A stretch of 64,000 nt of DNA, taken from the NCBI RefSeq assembly GCF_024919295.1, contig NZ_JANWTC010000007.1, positions 88,869-152,868 on the forward strand. Direction: 5' to 3'. Below, in pieces: positions 45,376-54,274 of this stretch. Position 1 is the stretch's first letter; the number at the start of each line of letters is the position of its first letter. The DNA is from Corynebacterium lemuris (GTDB taxonomy: Bacteria > Actinomycetota > Actinomycetes > Mycobacteriales > Mycobacteriaceae). The notes beneath the pieces were generated by a model. It was not told the DNA's origin. It did not search any database and saw nothing but the letters and a program-made list of their open reading frames with translations. The translations under genes and the position numbers were made by a program.

Positions 45376-45381
45376 TAGACT
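45376..45381 (+). promoter_or_regulatory. -10 box of the DUF5318 gene, leaderless transcript
   Basis: TAGACT 6 nt before the GTG start codon, without a ribosome binding site. Confidence 0.5.
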
Positions 45382-45387
45382 GACCCT

Positions 45388-45762
45388 GTGTCTGCCGGAA
45401 ACTTCGTCCGCCGTAACGAGATCTCCCACCGCTTCGCCCGCCAGGACCTCCTGCGCCGCTGGCGGGCCGGTGAGGTCTCGCGTGAGGAGGTCTGCGACGC
45501 CGATTTCCTGCTCGTCACCGCCGCGACCTACCACGGGGGGTCCGCCGGCTACCCGTGCCCGGTATGCGGTTCGGAGGACCTGCGCATCGTCCAGTGGATC
45601 CACGGGGAGCAGCTTGGCCGCATGTCCGGCACGGCGCGCAGCGATGAGGAGATCGCCGCGATCGTCGCCACTGGCCGGGAGGTCACCGTGCACACGGTGG
45701 AGGTGTGTCCGACCTGCCGCTGGAATCATCTCCTGAAGGCCGTCACCGCCACCACGGGGTGA
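45388..45762 (+). CDS. DUF5318 family protein
   Basis: 124 residues from GTG. It is typical of actinobacterial DUF5318: NFVRRNEISHRFARQDLLRRW at the N-terminus and two cysteine pairs, CPVC (residues ~56-59) and CPTC (~111-114), that form a likely zinc ribbon. Function unknown; it is regularly found just upstream of the class A penicillin-binding protein gene, as here. Confidence 0.88.
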   Translation: MSAGNFVRRNEISHRFARQDLLRRWRAGEVSREEVCDADFLLVTAATYHGGSAGYPCPVCGSEDLRIVQWIHGEQLGRMSGTARSDEEIAAIVATGREVTVHTVEVCPTCRWNHLLKAVTATTG

Positions 45763-45869
45763 TGTGGCATGCCCTGACCAGTGGGGCGAATGATTCCCCT
45801 ACATGCCTCCGGCGCAGTAGGGTTCACGGGTGTATCAAACGCCACCAGTGACCACAACGGGGACAACAC

Positions 45870-48071
45870 TTGTCTGAGAAGAACAACAACGCGAAACGCG
45901 GATCCACGCGGGGTGAACGCAGCCGGGAGCAGAAGGCCGGGCAGGAGGGCAGGCGCCGGCCGGTCCTGCTCGCGGTGCTCGGCGGGCTCCTCGCGCTGAT
46001 CCTCATCCCACTGGGCGTCTTCCTCGTGGTGTACTCCACGATCGACGTGCCGGAGCCGGAGGAGCTGACCTCCGCACAGGTCTCCTCCATCTACGCCTCG
46101 GATTCCTCCACGGAGCTGGCCCGTGTCGTCCCGCCGGAGGGCAACCGCCGGCAGGTACCGCTGGAGCAGGTGCCGGAGCCGCTGCAGAACGCCGTCCTCG
46201 CCGCGGAGGACCGTGAATTCTGGACCAACCAGGGCTTCTCCTTCACCGGTTTCGGCCGTGCCGTCGTCGGCCAGATCACCGGCAACACCTCCGCCGGAGG
46301 TGGTTCGACGATCACCCAGCAGTATGTGAAGAACGCCCTGGTCGGTGATGACCACTCCTATGTGCGCAAGGCCCGGGAGCTCGTCTACTCCGTGAAGATG
46401 ACCAACCAGTGGTCCAAGGAGGACATCCTCGCCGCCTACCTCAACACCGTCTACCTGGGCCGCAACGCCTACGGCGTGGAGGCCGCCTCGCACGCCTACT
46501 TCGCCAAACCCGTCACCGAGCTGAACACGCAGGAGGCGGCGATGCTGGCCGCCACCATCCAGCTGCCCAGCCAGCTGGATCCGTGGTCCAACCCGCAGGG
46601 GGCGGAGGGCCGCTGGAACTACGTCCTCGACGGCATGGTCGAGATGGGTGTCCTGGCTCCGGAGGAGCGCGCCGGGATGGTCTACCCCGAGACCCGGGAC
46701 CCGGCCGAGTACTCCGCCTACACCGAGGCGACCGGCACCAACGGCATGATCAAGAACCACGTGATCAATGAGCTGCAGAGCATCGGCATCACTGAGGAGG
46801 AGGTGACCACCCGCGGCCTGCGGATCACCACCACGATCGACCCGCAGGCCCAGGAGTCCACCATCCAGGCGGTGCGCACCAACCTCGCCCAGCTGCAGGA
46901 CGACGCCCGCGCCGGTGTCGTCTCCGTCGAGCCGGGGACCGGTGCCGTCCGCGCCTACTTCGGTGGTGAGGACGCCGCCGGCTGGGACTACGGCAACGCC
47001 GCCCTCCAGACCGGCTCCACCTTCAAGATCTTCGGCCTGGCGGCCGCCCTCCAGCAGGGCATCCCGCTGAGCGCCGTGTACGACTCGTCCCCGGTGACGC
47101 TGCCCGGCAACATCGTGGTCAACAACTGGGACGGCGGCAGCGCCGGTTACACCACCCTCTCGGAGGCGCTGAAGCACTCCTACAACACCAGCTTCATCCG
47201 CCTGCAGGACGACCTGACCAACACCACCCAGGACACCGCCGACATGGCCCATGCCCTGGGCGTGGCGGAGTCCCTGCCGGGGGTCCCGGCGACCCTCACC
47301 GAGAACGGCGCACAGCCCTACGAGGGCATCATCCTGGGCCAGTACCAGACCCGTCCCATCGACATGGCGACCGCGCTGGCGACCCTGGCCAACGGTGGCG
47401 TGTGGCACCAGACCCACTTCGTCGAGCGGGTGGAGACCGGCGACGGCGAGCTGCTCTACCAGCACGAGACCGGCGACGGTGAGCGCCGCGTGGCCGAGGT
47501 CGTCGCCGACAACCTCCTCTACGCGATGCAGCCGATCGCCGCCTACTCCAACGGCAGCTCCCTGGCCGGTGGACGCCCCTCCGCCTCCAAGACCGGTACC
47601 GCCCAGCTCGGCGACACCGGCCGGAACAAGGACGCCTGGATGGTCGGCACCACCCCGCAGCTGGCCACCGCCGTGTGGGTCGGCACCGCAGACAACACCA
47701 CCGCCATCTACAACGAGTGGGGCGGCAACATGTTCGGCTCCGGTTCCCCCTCGCGGATCTGGAAGGCCGCGATGGACGGCGCCCACCAGGGCAAGGATGT
47801 CGAGCAGTTCGCCTCCCCGGGCCCGATCAACTTCGGCACCGGTATCCCCGCGGGCGGCAACGGCATGCGTTATGCCCCGGCCCCGGTCCAGCCGGTGGCT
47901 CCCGCCCCGGCCCCGGCCACGGAGATCGTCGAGGAGCCGGTGGAGGACACGACCGTGGACTCACCGCAGCCCGCCACGCCGGAGCCGGCACCGCTGCCGC
48001 AGCTGCCGACCCCCAACGAGAACGGTGAACTCGAGATCCTGCCGGGCCTGGTCATCGACCTGCCTGATTAA
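45870..48071 (+). CDS. Class A penicillin-binding protein (PonA/PBP1 type)
   Basis: 733 residues from TTG 45870. A cytoplasmic basic tail is followed by one membrane anchor (about 32-56). The transglycosylase domain has AAEDREFWTNQGFS and GGSTITQQYVKN. The transpeptidase domain has S383-T-F-K386, S437-Y-N and K574-T-G, all three penicillin-binding motifs. It polymerises and cross-links peptidoglycan. A Pro/Ala/Glu-rich tail of about 75 residues follows the transpeptidase. A GT87 gene starts 15 bp downstream and is probably co-transcribed. Confidence 0.95.
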   Translation: MSEKNNNAKRGSTRGERSREQKAGQEGRRRPVLLAVLGGLLALILIPLGVFLVVYSTIDVPEPEELTSAQVSSIYASDSSTELARVVPPEGNRRQVPLEQVPEPLQNAVLAAEDREFWTNQGFSFTGFGRAVVGQITGNTSAGGGSTITQQYVKNALVGDDHSYVRKARELVYSVKMTNQWSKEDILAAYLNTVYLGRNAYGVEAASHAYFAKPVTELNTQEAAMLAATIQLPSQLDPWSNPQGAEGRWNYVLDGMVEMGVLAPEERAGMVYPETRDPAEYSAYTEATGTNGMIKNHVINELQSIGITEEEVTTRGLRITTTIDPQAQESTIQAVRTNLAQLQDDARAGVVSVEPGTGAVRAYFGGEDAAGWDYGNAALQTGSTFKIFGLAAALQQGIPLSAVYDSSPVTLPGNIVVNNWDGGSAGYTTLSEALKHSYNTSFIRLQDDLTNTTQDTADMAHALGVAESLPGVPATLTENGAQPYEGIILGQYQTRPIDMATALATLANGGVWHQTHFVERVETGDGELLYQHETGDGERRVAEVVADNLLYAMQPIAAYSNGSSLAGGRPSASKTGTAQLGDTGRNKDAWMVGTTPQLATAVWVGTADNTTAIYNEWGGNMFGSGSPSRIWKAAMDGAHQGKDVEQFASPGPINFGTGIPAGGNGMRYAPAPVQPVAPAPAPATEIVEEPVEDTTVDSPQPATPEPAPLPQLPTPNENGELEILPGLVIDLPD

Positions 48072-48086
48072 CCGGAGGGTCAGCGG

Positions 48087-49514
48087 ATGCGGATCAACCA
48101 CCCCACCGAGCGGATCTCCCCGGCTCTCACCGAGCCGGTGGCCGCCGGTTTCATCTCCTTCCTCGGCGGCCCCGTCGGCCGTTTCGCCGCGGTGGGCCGC
48201 CAGCCCTGGTGGACCCCCGTGCGGGTGCTGGTCTCGGTGGCGCTGGTCTTCCTGTCCTTCGGGTTCCTGGCCAAGGCCCGCTGCCTCGGGGGTGGCCGGG
48301 CCGCGGACGGCACCGTCGTCCTCGACTGGTCGGGCAACCGCCAGTACGTCGCCGCCTGCTACAACGACATCACCCCCCTCTTCGCGGGCCGCGGCCTCGA
48401 CGAGGGGGGTTTCCCCTACGCCTATTCCTGGGTGGAGGGGGATCTCACCCGCTACCTGGAGTATCCGGTCCTGGCCGGGATGTTCCAGTGGCTGATGGGT
48501 GCGCTGGCCCGTGTGAGTTACCCGCTCATCGAGGCCACCCCGCTGCTCATTCCCGCGGCGTCGTGGTACTTCGCGCTCACCGCCCTGGCGATGTCGGCGA
48601 TGTGGGTGCTCACCATCCGGCTGGTGGCCGCCCTGGCGGGCAACCGGGTGTGGGACACGGTGCTCGTGGCGGCCTCCCCGCTGCTCATCGTCCACGCCTT
48701 CACCAACTGGGACATCCCTTCCGTGATGTTCGTGGTGGGTGCCCTCTACGCCGTCAGCCGGGGGCGTCCGGCCCTGGCGGGTGTGCTCATCGGCCTGGGT
48801 ACGGCCTTCAAACTGTGGCCGCTGTTCCTGCTGGGCGCATATCTGGTGCTGGCGGTCCGGGCCCGCCGGCCGGGGCCTTTTCTGCGGATGCTGGGGGCGG
48901 CTGCGGGATCCTGGCTGGCGGTGAACCTGCCGGTGCTGGTGTTGTACCCGCAGGCGTGGAACGAGTTCCTCCGGCTCAACAGCGAGCGCGGTGCGGAGTG
49001 GACCACGGTCTACGCGGTCATCACCCGTAACCTGTTCCTCCCGGCCCTGCCGAACGCGGTGCTCAACACCCTGTCCTTCGCGCTGTTCGCCGCCGCCTGC
49101 CTGGCCATCGGGGTGCTGGGTCTGTGCGCTTCCCGACGCCCCCGTGTCGCCGAACTCGTCTTCCTCATCGTCCTGGCCTTCCTGCTCTTCAACAAGGTGT
49201 GGTCACCGCAGTACTCGCTGTGGCTGGTGGTGCCCGCCGTGCTGGCCCTGCCGCGCTGGCGGCTGCTGCTGGGGTGGATGGCCGTCGACATGCTGGTGTG
49301 GCCGATGCTCATGTGGCACATGCTCGGCGCGGAGAACAACGGGATCCCCTCCGAACTGCTCGACACGTTCCTCATCGCCCGGTTCGTCCTGCTGGTGGTG
49401 ATGGCCACCCTGGTGGTCCGGCAGATACTGGGCCGGGGGACTGACCGGGTGCGGGCCGCGCACCAGGGGCAGGACCCCCTGTCGTTGGCTGCTTCCGCCG
49501 GTCATCGGCGATGA
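48087..49514 (+). CDS. GT87-family (DUF2029) polyprenyl-phosphate mannosyltransferase-like membrane protein
   Basis: 475 residues with about 10-11 transmembrane helices. An early acidic loop has GRGLDEGGFPYAYSWVEGDLTRYLEYPVL, and a later GTAFKLWPLFLLGAYL motif is typical of GT-C glycosyltransferases of family 87. Characterised relatives add mannose or arabinose to lipomannan and lipoarabinomannan. Coupling with a class A PBP gene supports a cell-envelope role. Exact donor and acceptor cannot be told. Confidence 0.85.
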   Translation: MRINHPTERISPALTEPVAAGFISFLGGPVGRFAAVGRQPWWTPVRVLVSVALVFLSFGFLAKARCLGGGRAADGTVVLDWSGNRQYVAACYNDITPLFAGRGLDEGGFPYAYSWVEGDLTRYLEYPVLAGMFQWLMGALARVSYPLIEATPLLIPAASWYFALTALAMSAMWVLTIRLVAALAGNRVWDTVLVAASPLLIVHAFTNWDIPSVMFVVGALYAVSRGRPALAGVLIGLGTAFKLWPLFLLGAYLVLAVRARRPGPFLRMLGAAAGSWLAVNLPVLVLYPQAWNEFLRLNSERGAEWTTVYAVITRNLFLPALPNAVLNTLSFALFAAACLAIGVLGLCASRRPRVAELVFLIVLAFLLFNKVWSPQYSLWLVVPAVLALPRWRLLLGWMAVDMLVWPMLMWHMLGAENNGIPSELLDTFLIARFVLLVVMATLVVRQILGRGTDRVRAAHQGQDPLSLAASAGHRR

Positions 49515-49522
49515 TGTAGGGC

Positions 49523-49723
49523 ATGACCACCACGACCCTGCTGGGCATCATCTCCATCGCGATCGGTTTCCTGTGCATCGGTGCGGCCTTCTGGGCCTTC
49601 ATGCGGAAGAAGCCCACCGCCTGGCCGGTCGCGCTCGGCGTCGCCGCCTTCGTATTCGTCACCGTCATCCCGACCTTCCTGGCGGTTTTCTTCGCCACGG
49701 TGCCTGGTGATGTCCCGCGTTGA
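49523..49723 (+). CDS. Small membrane protein (66 aa)
   Basis: 66 residues with two hydrophobic helices (about 5-26 and 33-58) separated by the basic turn MRKKPTAWP. It begins 8 bp after the GT87 stop codon, so it likely belongs to the same transcript. No family recognised. Confidence 0.6.
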   Translation: MTTTTLLGIISIAIGFLCIGAAFWAFMRKKPTAWPVALGVAAFVFVTVIPTFLAVFFATVPGDVPR

Positions 49724-49786
49724 CGGTCGGGGTTATGCCAGATGGGGCGTCGAAAAGCAATTAACGGATTCAGGGGCGCATGAGGT

Positions 49787-49881
49787 AGGCTGCGGAGGTT
49801 GCTTGACGCAACAGACCCTCCTGTCACGCCCACAAGGGGTGTGGCCGAACCAATTACTAGACCATAGGAGGTGATGAGGTC
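49787..49881 (+). promoter_or_regulatory. rpsF promoter and structured 5' leader
   Basis: A TAGGCT -10 box at 49787-49792 predicts a start near 49799 and a leader of about 80 nt. The leader can form GTTGC-TTGAC-GCAAC and a CCACA-AGGGG-TGTGG hairpin followed by CCGA, reminiscent of S6:S18 leader motifs by which r-proteins repress rpsF. The ribosome binding site AGGAGGT is very strong. Confidence 0.4.
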
Positions 49882-50169
49882 GTGCGTCACTACGAAATCA
49901 TGATCATTCTGGATCCGTCCCAGGATGAGCGCACCGTTGCCCCGTCCCTGGATAAGTACCTTGAGATTGTCCGTAAGGACAATGGCAAGGTCGAGAAGGT
50001 TGATGTGTGGGGCAAGCGTCGTCTTGCGTACCCGATCAACAAGAAGGAAGAGGGCGTCTACGCCGTCATCAACCTGGAGTGCGAGTCCTCGACCGTGCTC
50101 GAGGTTGACCGCGTTCTCAACCTGAACGACTCTGTCCTGCGCACCAAGGTTCTGCGCACCGACGCTTAA
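49882..50169 (+). CDS. rpsF: 30S ribosomal protein S6
   Basis: 95 residues from GTG, single S6 ferredoxin-like domain: [23 protein letters not shown] then [24 protein letters not shown]. It binds the central domain of 16S rRNA together with S18. It is followed by ssb and rplI; rpsR is not in this cluster. Confidence 0.97.
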   Translation: MRHYEIMIILDPSQDERTVAPSLDKYLEIVRKDNGKVEKVDVWGKRRLAYPINKKEEGVYAVINLECESSTVLEVDRVLNLNDSVLRTKVLRTDA

Positions 50170-50258
50170 GAACGGATACTGGGTGACGAGCACATGCCCG
50201 TCACCCGGCAGGCACGTCATCAGGCATCAACCGCGCGAAGCAGGAAGGCTGAACAACC

Positions 50259-50915
50259 ATGGCAATTGGAGATACCCCGATCACCGTCGTCGGCAACGTC
50301 GTCGCTGATCCCGAACTCCGCTTCACCCCCTCGGGTGCAGCGGTGGCCAACTTCCGTATCGCCTCCACTCCCCGGGTCCGCAACCGCGAGACCAACCAGT
50401 GGGAGGACGGCGAGGCTCTGTTCCTCACCTGCAACGTGTGGCGCCAGGCGGCCGAGAATGTCGCCGAGTCCATCTCCAAGGGCATGCGCGTGATCGTCAA
50501 CGGATATCTGAAGCAGCGAAGCTATCAGACGAAGGAAGGCGAGAACCGCACGGTCTACGAGGTTGAGGTCGAAGAGGTCGGCCCGTCCCTGAAGTTCGCT
50601 TCCGCCCAGGTCAACCGCAACCCCCGTGAAGGTGGCGGTTTCGGCGGCGGTGGCGGCAACTTCGGTGGTGGTCAGCCCCAGCAGTCTCAGCAGTCGCAGC
50701 ACCAGCCCCAGCAGGGTGGTTTCGGCGGGCAGCAGGGCTACCAGGCCCCGCCGCAGCAGTCTCGGCAGCCGCAGCAGCAGCCGCACCCCCAGCAGGGCGG
50801 GTTCGGTGGCCAGCAGGCCCAGCAGCCCGGCCAGATGCCGGCCAACGACCCGTGGGGCTCCGCCCCGCCGGCCGGTGGTTTCGGTGGTGCGGCCGATGAC
50901 GAGCCTCCGTTCTGA
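50259..50915 (+). CDS. ssb: Single-stranded DNA-binding protein
   Basis: 218 residues. An OB-fold domain (about residues 1-115, with [29 protein letters not shown]) is followed by a Gly/Gln-rich linker and the acidic tip DDEPPF that recruits repair and replication partners. It protects single-stranded DNA during replication and recombination. It is 89 bp after rpsF, with the normal order rpsF-ssb. Confidence 0.97.
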   Translation: MAIGDTPITVVGNVVADPELRFTPSGAAVANFRIASTPRVRNRETNQWEDGEALFLTCNVWRQAAENVAESISKGMRVIVNGYLKQRSYQTKEGENRTVYEVEVEEVGPSLKFASAQVNRNPREGGGFGGGGGNFGGGQPQQSQQSQHQPQQGGFGGQQGYQAPPQQSRQPQQQPHPQQGGFGGQQAQQPGQMPANDPWGSAPPAGGFGGAADDEPPF

Positions 50916-51014
50916 TTGAGCAGATCAACCCATCTCAACTGACTTTCCCGACGGCCCGCACGTGCCCACCGGCACGCCGCTTCAGCCAGGGATACACAAC
51001 GAAAGGCAGGGATC

Positions 51015-51467
51015 ATGAAGCTGATCCTCACCGCTGCCGTTGACAACCTCGGAGTCGCAGGCGACATCATCGAGGTCAAGGACGGTTACGGACGTAACTA
51101 CCTGCTTCCCCGCGGTCTGGCCATTGTGGCCACCCGTGGTGCTGAGAAGCAGATCGAGGGCATTCAGCGTGCCCAGGAGGCCCGCGCCATCCGCGACCTC
51201 GACCATGCCCGCGAGGTTCGCCAGCAGCTCGAGGAGCTGTCCGGCGTGACCGTGCAGGTCCGCACCTCTGACTCCGGCAAGCTCTTCGGTTCCGTGAAGG
51301 CCGAGGACATTGCTGACGCAGTGAAGAAGGCCGGCGGCCCGACCCTGGACAAGCGCACCATTGAGCTGCCCAAGGGTCTGGTGAAGAAGACCGGTAACTA
51401 CCAGGTTATCGTTCAGCTCCACTCCGAGGTCACCGGCAAGATCAACTTCGAGGTCGTCGCCGCGTAA
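51015..51467 (+). CDS. rplI: 50S ribosomal protein L9
   Basis: 150 residues. The N-terminal rRNA-binding domain has [35 protein letters not shown] with the GYGRNYL signature, followed by a long connecting helix and a C-terminal domain. Ends the rpsF-ssb-rplI cluster and is followed by a strong terminator. Confidence 0.97.
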   Translation: MKLILTAAVDNLGVAGDIIEVKDGYGRNYLLPRGLAIVATRGAEKQIEGIQRAQEARAIRDLDHAREVRQQLEELSGVTVQVRTSDSGKLFGSVKAEDIADAVKKAGGPTLDKRTIELPKGLVKKTGNYQVIVQLHSEVTGKINFEVVAA

Positions 51468-51531
51468 CCCGCGCCAGACGACGGTCAGTTTCCCGCGTGA
51501 ACGGGATTTCCTGACCCAATGACAACAGCAG

Positions 51532-51580
51532 ACTGACGGCCCTGCGGATTCGTGATCCGCAGGGCCGTCAGTCGTTTTTT
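51532..51580 (+). terminator. Rho-independent terminator after rplI
   Basis: A perfect stem of 18 bp (ACTGACGGCCCTGCGGAT and its complement) with a 5-nt loop, then CG and TTTTTT. Confidence 0.95.
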
Positions 51581-51609
51581 CTGCTTCGCCACGCCCTGCC
51601 GGCCCCGGC

Positions 51610-51910
51610 TGTGGACAACTGTGGAGAACCGGGGGGAGTTCATCCTCCGGTAACCGGGCGTTTTCGGGACCGCGCCCCAGAGTTCAGTGGTCGGCACCTG
51701 TTTAGGGCATCGCAGAACAGTGCGAAAGACACTTGTCCACGGTTGTGGTGATGTTGTCCACAGGCACGGCGCAGGTCTGTGAGCTGGCAGGATAGGCCAG
51801 TTGCAGAGGTGTGCCCCTGAAGTTATCCACAAGTTATCCACAGCTTTAAGGGGTGCCGGGGGATAAAACCCGCCGTTTACCTGGGTTTGTCCACATCCCC
51901 CTGTGGATAA
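51610..51910. promoter_or_regulatory. DnaA-box cluster in the rplI-dnaB intergenic region
   Basis: The 598-bp gap between rplI and dnaB holds no convincing gene but has three perfect DnaA boxes TTATCCACA: 51823-51831 (+), 51834-51842 (+) and 51902-51910 (-). Three one-mismatch boxes TTGTCCACA lie at 51610-51618 (-), 51754-51762 (+) and 51887-51895 (+). The first two perfect boxes are 11 bp apart (one helical turn). The cluster ends about 155 bp before the dnaB start. A TAGACT -10 box for dnaB is at 51996-52001. Confidence 0.8.
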
Positions 51911-52065
51911 CTTAGGTGAGCAATCTCATTCCGATGCCGGAAAGCTGCCCTTTCCACAGCCCCCAGACTGCGGATTCTTCCTCCTTGTCCCGGGGGTTAG
52001 ACTGCGGGAGGAAACATCGGCCACGCCCCACGGTATGGCCGTGAGGAAAGGACGGGTACGCACAG

Positions 52066-53553
52066 ATGAGCTCAGGAATCGGCGACACCAGCTTCGATGA
52101 CAACTACGTGCCGCCGGCCGAACCGGACTTCCCGGAGGGTGGCGGGGGACTGCCCGTGCCGGCCTTCAAGGACGCGGCACCGCGCCGGTACCGGGACCGG
52201 AACAAGCGGGATCCGACCCCCTCCTTCGGGGAGTACCGTCAGCCGCCGCATGACCGGGAGGCGGAGCAGGGTGTGCTCGGTGCGATGCTGCTCAGCCCCA
52301 ACACCGTGGTGGAGATCATCGGTGAGCTGAGCCCCGAGGACTTCTACCATCCGGCGCACCAGCTGATCTACACGGCGATGATCGACCTGTTCGGTGAGAG
52401 CAAGGACATTGACCCGGTCATCGTCGCCGGCCGCCTGGACCGGCACAATGATCTCGAGCGGGTCGGTGGGGCACCGTACCTGCACACGCTCATCTCGTCG
52501 GTGCCGACCGCCGCCAATGCCCGTTACTACGCGGAGATCGTGGTGGAGAAGGCGATCCTGCGCCGGCTCGTCGACGCCGGAACCCGCGTGGTGCAGCTCG
52601 GTTACGAGGGTAATGAGGGTGCGGAGGTCGAGACGGTTCTCGACATGGCGCAGCAGGAGGTCTTCGCCATCGCGCAGAAGACCGAGACCGAGGATTACGC
52701 GGTCCTGGGGGACATCCTCACGCCCACCCTCGAGGAGCTCGACCAGATCGCCAATACCGGTGGCCTGGCGCAGGGTGTTCCCACCGGTTTCGTGGACCTG
52801 GACAACCTGACCAACGGCCTGCACGGCGGTCAGATGATCATCGTCGCGGCCCGCCCCGGTGTGGGTAAGTCGACGATCGCGCTGGACTTCATGCGTTCCT
52901 GCTCGATCAAGCATGGTAAGGCCTCCGTCATCTTCTCCCTGGAGATGAGCAAATCGGAGATCGTCATGCGTCTGCTCTCGGCGGAGACGAGCATCAAGCT
53001 CTCCGACATGCGTTCCGGCCGGATGACCGATGAGGCCTGGACGACGTTGGCAAACCGTTCCGGGCAGATCTCTGAGGCCCCGTTGTACATCGACGACTCC
53101 CCGAACCTGACCATGATGGAGATCCGCTCCAAGGCGCGCCGCCTCAAGCAGAAGCACGATCTGCAGCTGATTGTGCTGGACTACCTGCAGCTGATGAGCT
53201 CGGGGAAGAGGGTGGAGTCGCGTCAGCAGGAGGTCTCGGAGTTCTCCCGTCAGCTCAAGCTGCTGGCCAAGGAGCTGGATGTGCCGGTCATCGCGATCTC
53301 GCAGCTCAACCGTGGTCCGGAGGCGCGCACGGACAAGAAACCGCAGCTCGCCGACCTGCGTGAATCCGGTTCCCTGGAGCAGGACGCCGACATGGTCATG
53401 CTGCTCTACCGTCCGGATTCCCAGGACCGGGAGGATGTGCGTGCCGGTGAGGCCGACATCATCCTGGCCAAGCACCGTGGTGGGCCCATCGACACGGTCA
53501 CTGTGGCGCACCAGCTGCACTTCTCCCGTTTCGTGGACATGGCGCGCGGTTAG
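52066..53553 (+). CDS. dnaB: Replicative DNA helicase
   Basis: 495 residues. The N-terminal primase-interaction domain begins around EAEQGVLGAMLLSPNTV. The RecA-like motor has the Walker A motif ARPGVGKST (Lys268), Walker B LQLIVLDYLQLM and the SQLNRGPEARTDKKP motif. No intein interrupts it, unlike many mycobacterial dnaB genes. The first 60 residues are a Pro/Arg-rich extension common in actinobacteria. It is preceded by a DnaA-box cluster. Confidence 0.97.
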   Translation: MSSGIGDTSFDDNYVPPAEPDFPEGGGGLPVPAFKDAAPRRYRDRNKRDPTPSFGEYRQPPHDREAEQGVLGAMLLSPNTVVEIIGELSPEDFYHPAHQLIYTAMIDLFGESKDIDPVIVAGRLDRHNDLERVGGAPYLHTLISSVPTAANARYYAEIVVEKAILRRLVDAGTRVVQLGYEGNEGAEVETVLDMAQQEVFAIAQKTETEDYAVLGDILTPTLEELDQIANTGGLAQGVPTGFVDLDNLTNGLHGGQMIIVAARPGVGKSTIALDFMRSCSIKHGKASVIFSLEMSKSEIVMRLLSAETSIKLSDMRSGRMTDEAWTTLANRSGQISEAPLYIDDSPNLTMMEIRSKARRLKQKHDLQLIVLDYLQLMSSGKRVESRQQEVSEFSRQLKLLAKELDVPVIAISQLNRGPEARTDKKPQLADLRESGSLEQDADMVMLLYRPDSQDREDVRAGEADIILAKHRGGPIDTVTVAHQLHFSRFVDMARG

Positions 53554-53566
53554 CTCGCTTCTCGAC

Positions 53567-53609
53567 GCCCCGCTGACCCCATTCTTTCTGGTCGGCGGGG
53601 CTTCTTCTC
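53567..53609 (+). terminator. Hairpin terminator after dnaB
   Basis: GCCCCGCTGACC and GGTCGGCGGGGC pair around one mismatch, followed by CTTCTTCTC. The T-run is imperfect. Confidence 0.65.
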
Positions 53610-53617
53610 GGAAATTA

Positions 53618-53651
53618 GCGATACATCACTATTGACATAGCGATGTATCGC
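53618..53651. promoter_or_regulatory. Operator dyad in the padR promoter
   Basis: Perfect inverted arms GCGATACATC (53618-53627) and GATGTATCGC (53642-53651) enclose the -35 box TTGACA (53632-53637); the -10 box TATGTT is at 53655-53660 with 17-bp spacing. A third related site, CGATATATCG, lies near 53673-53682. The arms contain the ATAC/GTAT type halves expected of PadR operators. Confidence 0.7.
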
Positions 53652-53695
53652 AACTATGTTGAGTCCTACATTCCGATATATCGAAAGGAAAGAGA

Positions 53696-54274
53696 ATGTA
53701 CGAGATCACCATCAATGAATTCCACGGCGACCACGGCAACGACTGCGGTCACCGCCGGGGTCGTAGGCGTGGACACCGCCACCACGGCCGTAACCATCAT
53801 GGACACGGCCATGGTCACGGCCCCCAGCGGCGGGGCCGGGGTCGGGGCGGACGGGCCGGCCGTGGGGACCTGCGTCAGGTCATCCTCGTCCTGCTGGCTG
53901 AGCAGCCGATGCACGGCTATCAGCTCATCTCCGAGGTCGGTGAGCGCACCGACGGGGCCTGGACTCCGTCGCCGGGAGGTATCTACCCGAATCTCAGCCT
54001 CCTGGAGGACGAGGGGCTGATCACCATGTCCGTCGAGGAGGGTCGCAAACTGGCCACCCTCACGGAAGCCGGCCGCGCGGAGGTCGCATCGAACCACACC
54101 GAATGGGCACGGATCCTCGACGATTACCGTGAGCACTCCGATGAGGACCCCCGTGGCCGACTCGGGGTGGCTCTGAAGGAACTGCGCGGGGCGGTGCGTA
54201 GGGCGGGGGACGACAAGCATGAGGCCGTCGCCGACATCATCGCCCGGGCTGCGGAGAGGATCCGCGGCCTCTGA
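53696..54274 (+). CDS. PadR-family regulator with His/Arg/Gly-rich N-terminal extension
   Basis: 192 residues. Residues 1-58 are dominated by His, Arg and Gly (for example GHRHHGRNHHGHGHGHG), a possible metal- or nucleic-acid-binding tail seen in some actinobacterial PadR proteins. The PadR winged helix follows (LRQVILVLLAEQPMHGYQLISEVGERTDGAWTPSPGGIYPNLSLLEDEGLI). The promoter dyad overlapping the -35 box suggests autorepression. The convergent MFS gene overlaps it by 38 bp and is the likely other target. Confidence 0.85.
   Translation: MYEITINEFHGDHGNDCGHRRGRRRGHRHHGRNHHGHGHGHGPQRRGRGRGGRAGRGDLRQVILVLLAEQPMHGYQLISEVGERTDGAWTPSPGGIYPNLSLLEDEGLITMSVEEGRKLATLTEAGRAEVASNHTEWARILDDYREHSDEDPRGRLGVALKELRGAVRRAGDDKHEAVADIIARAAERIRGL

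Noticed and set aside
51485..51841. 118-codon frame on the minus strand in the rplI-dnaB gap
   Set aside because: It runs through the rplI terminator and DnaA boxes, has no ribosome binding site or recognisable domain.
51610..51910. Chromosomal replication origin (oriC)
   Set aside because: The DnaA boxes are real, but dnaA, dnaN, recF and rpmH are absent from the window, so I do not call it oriC.
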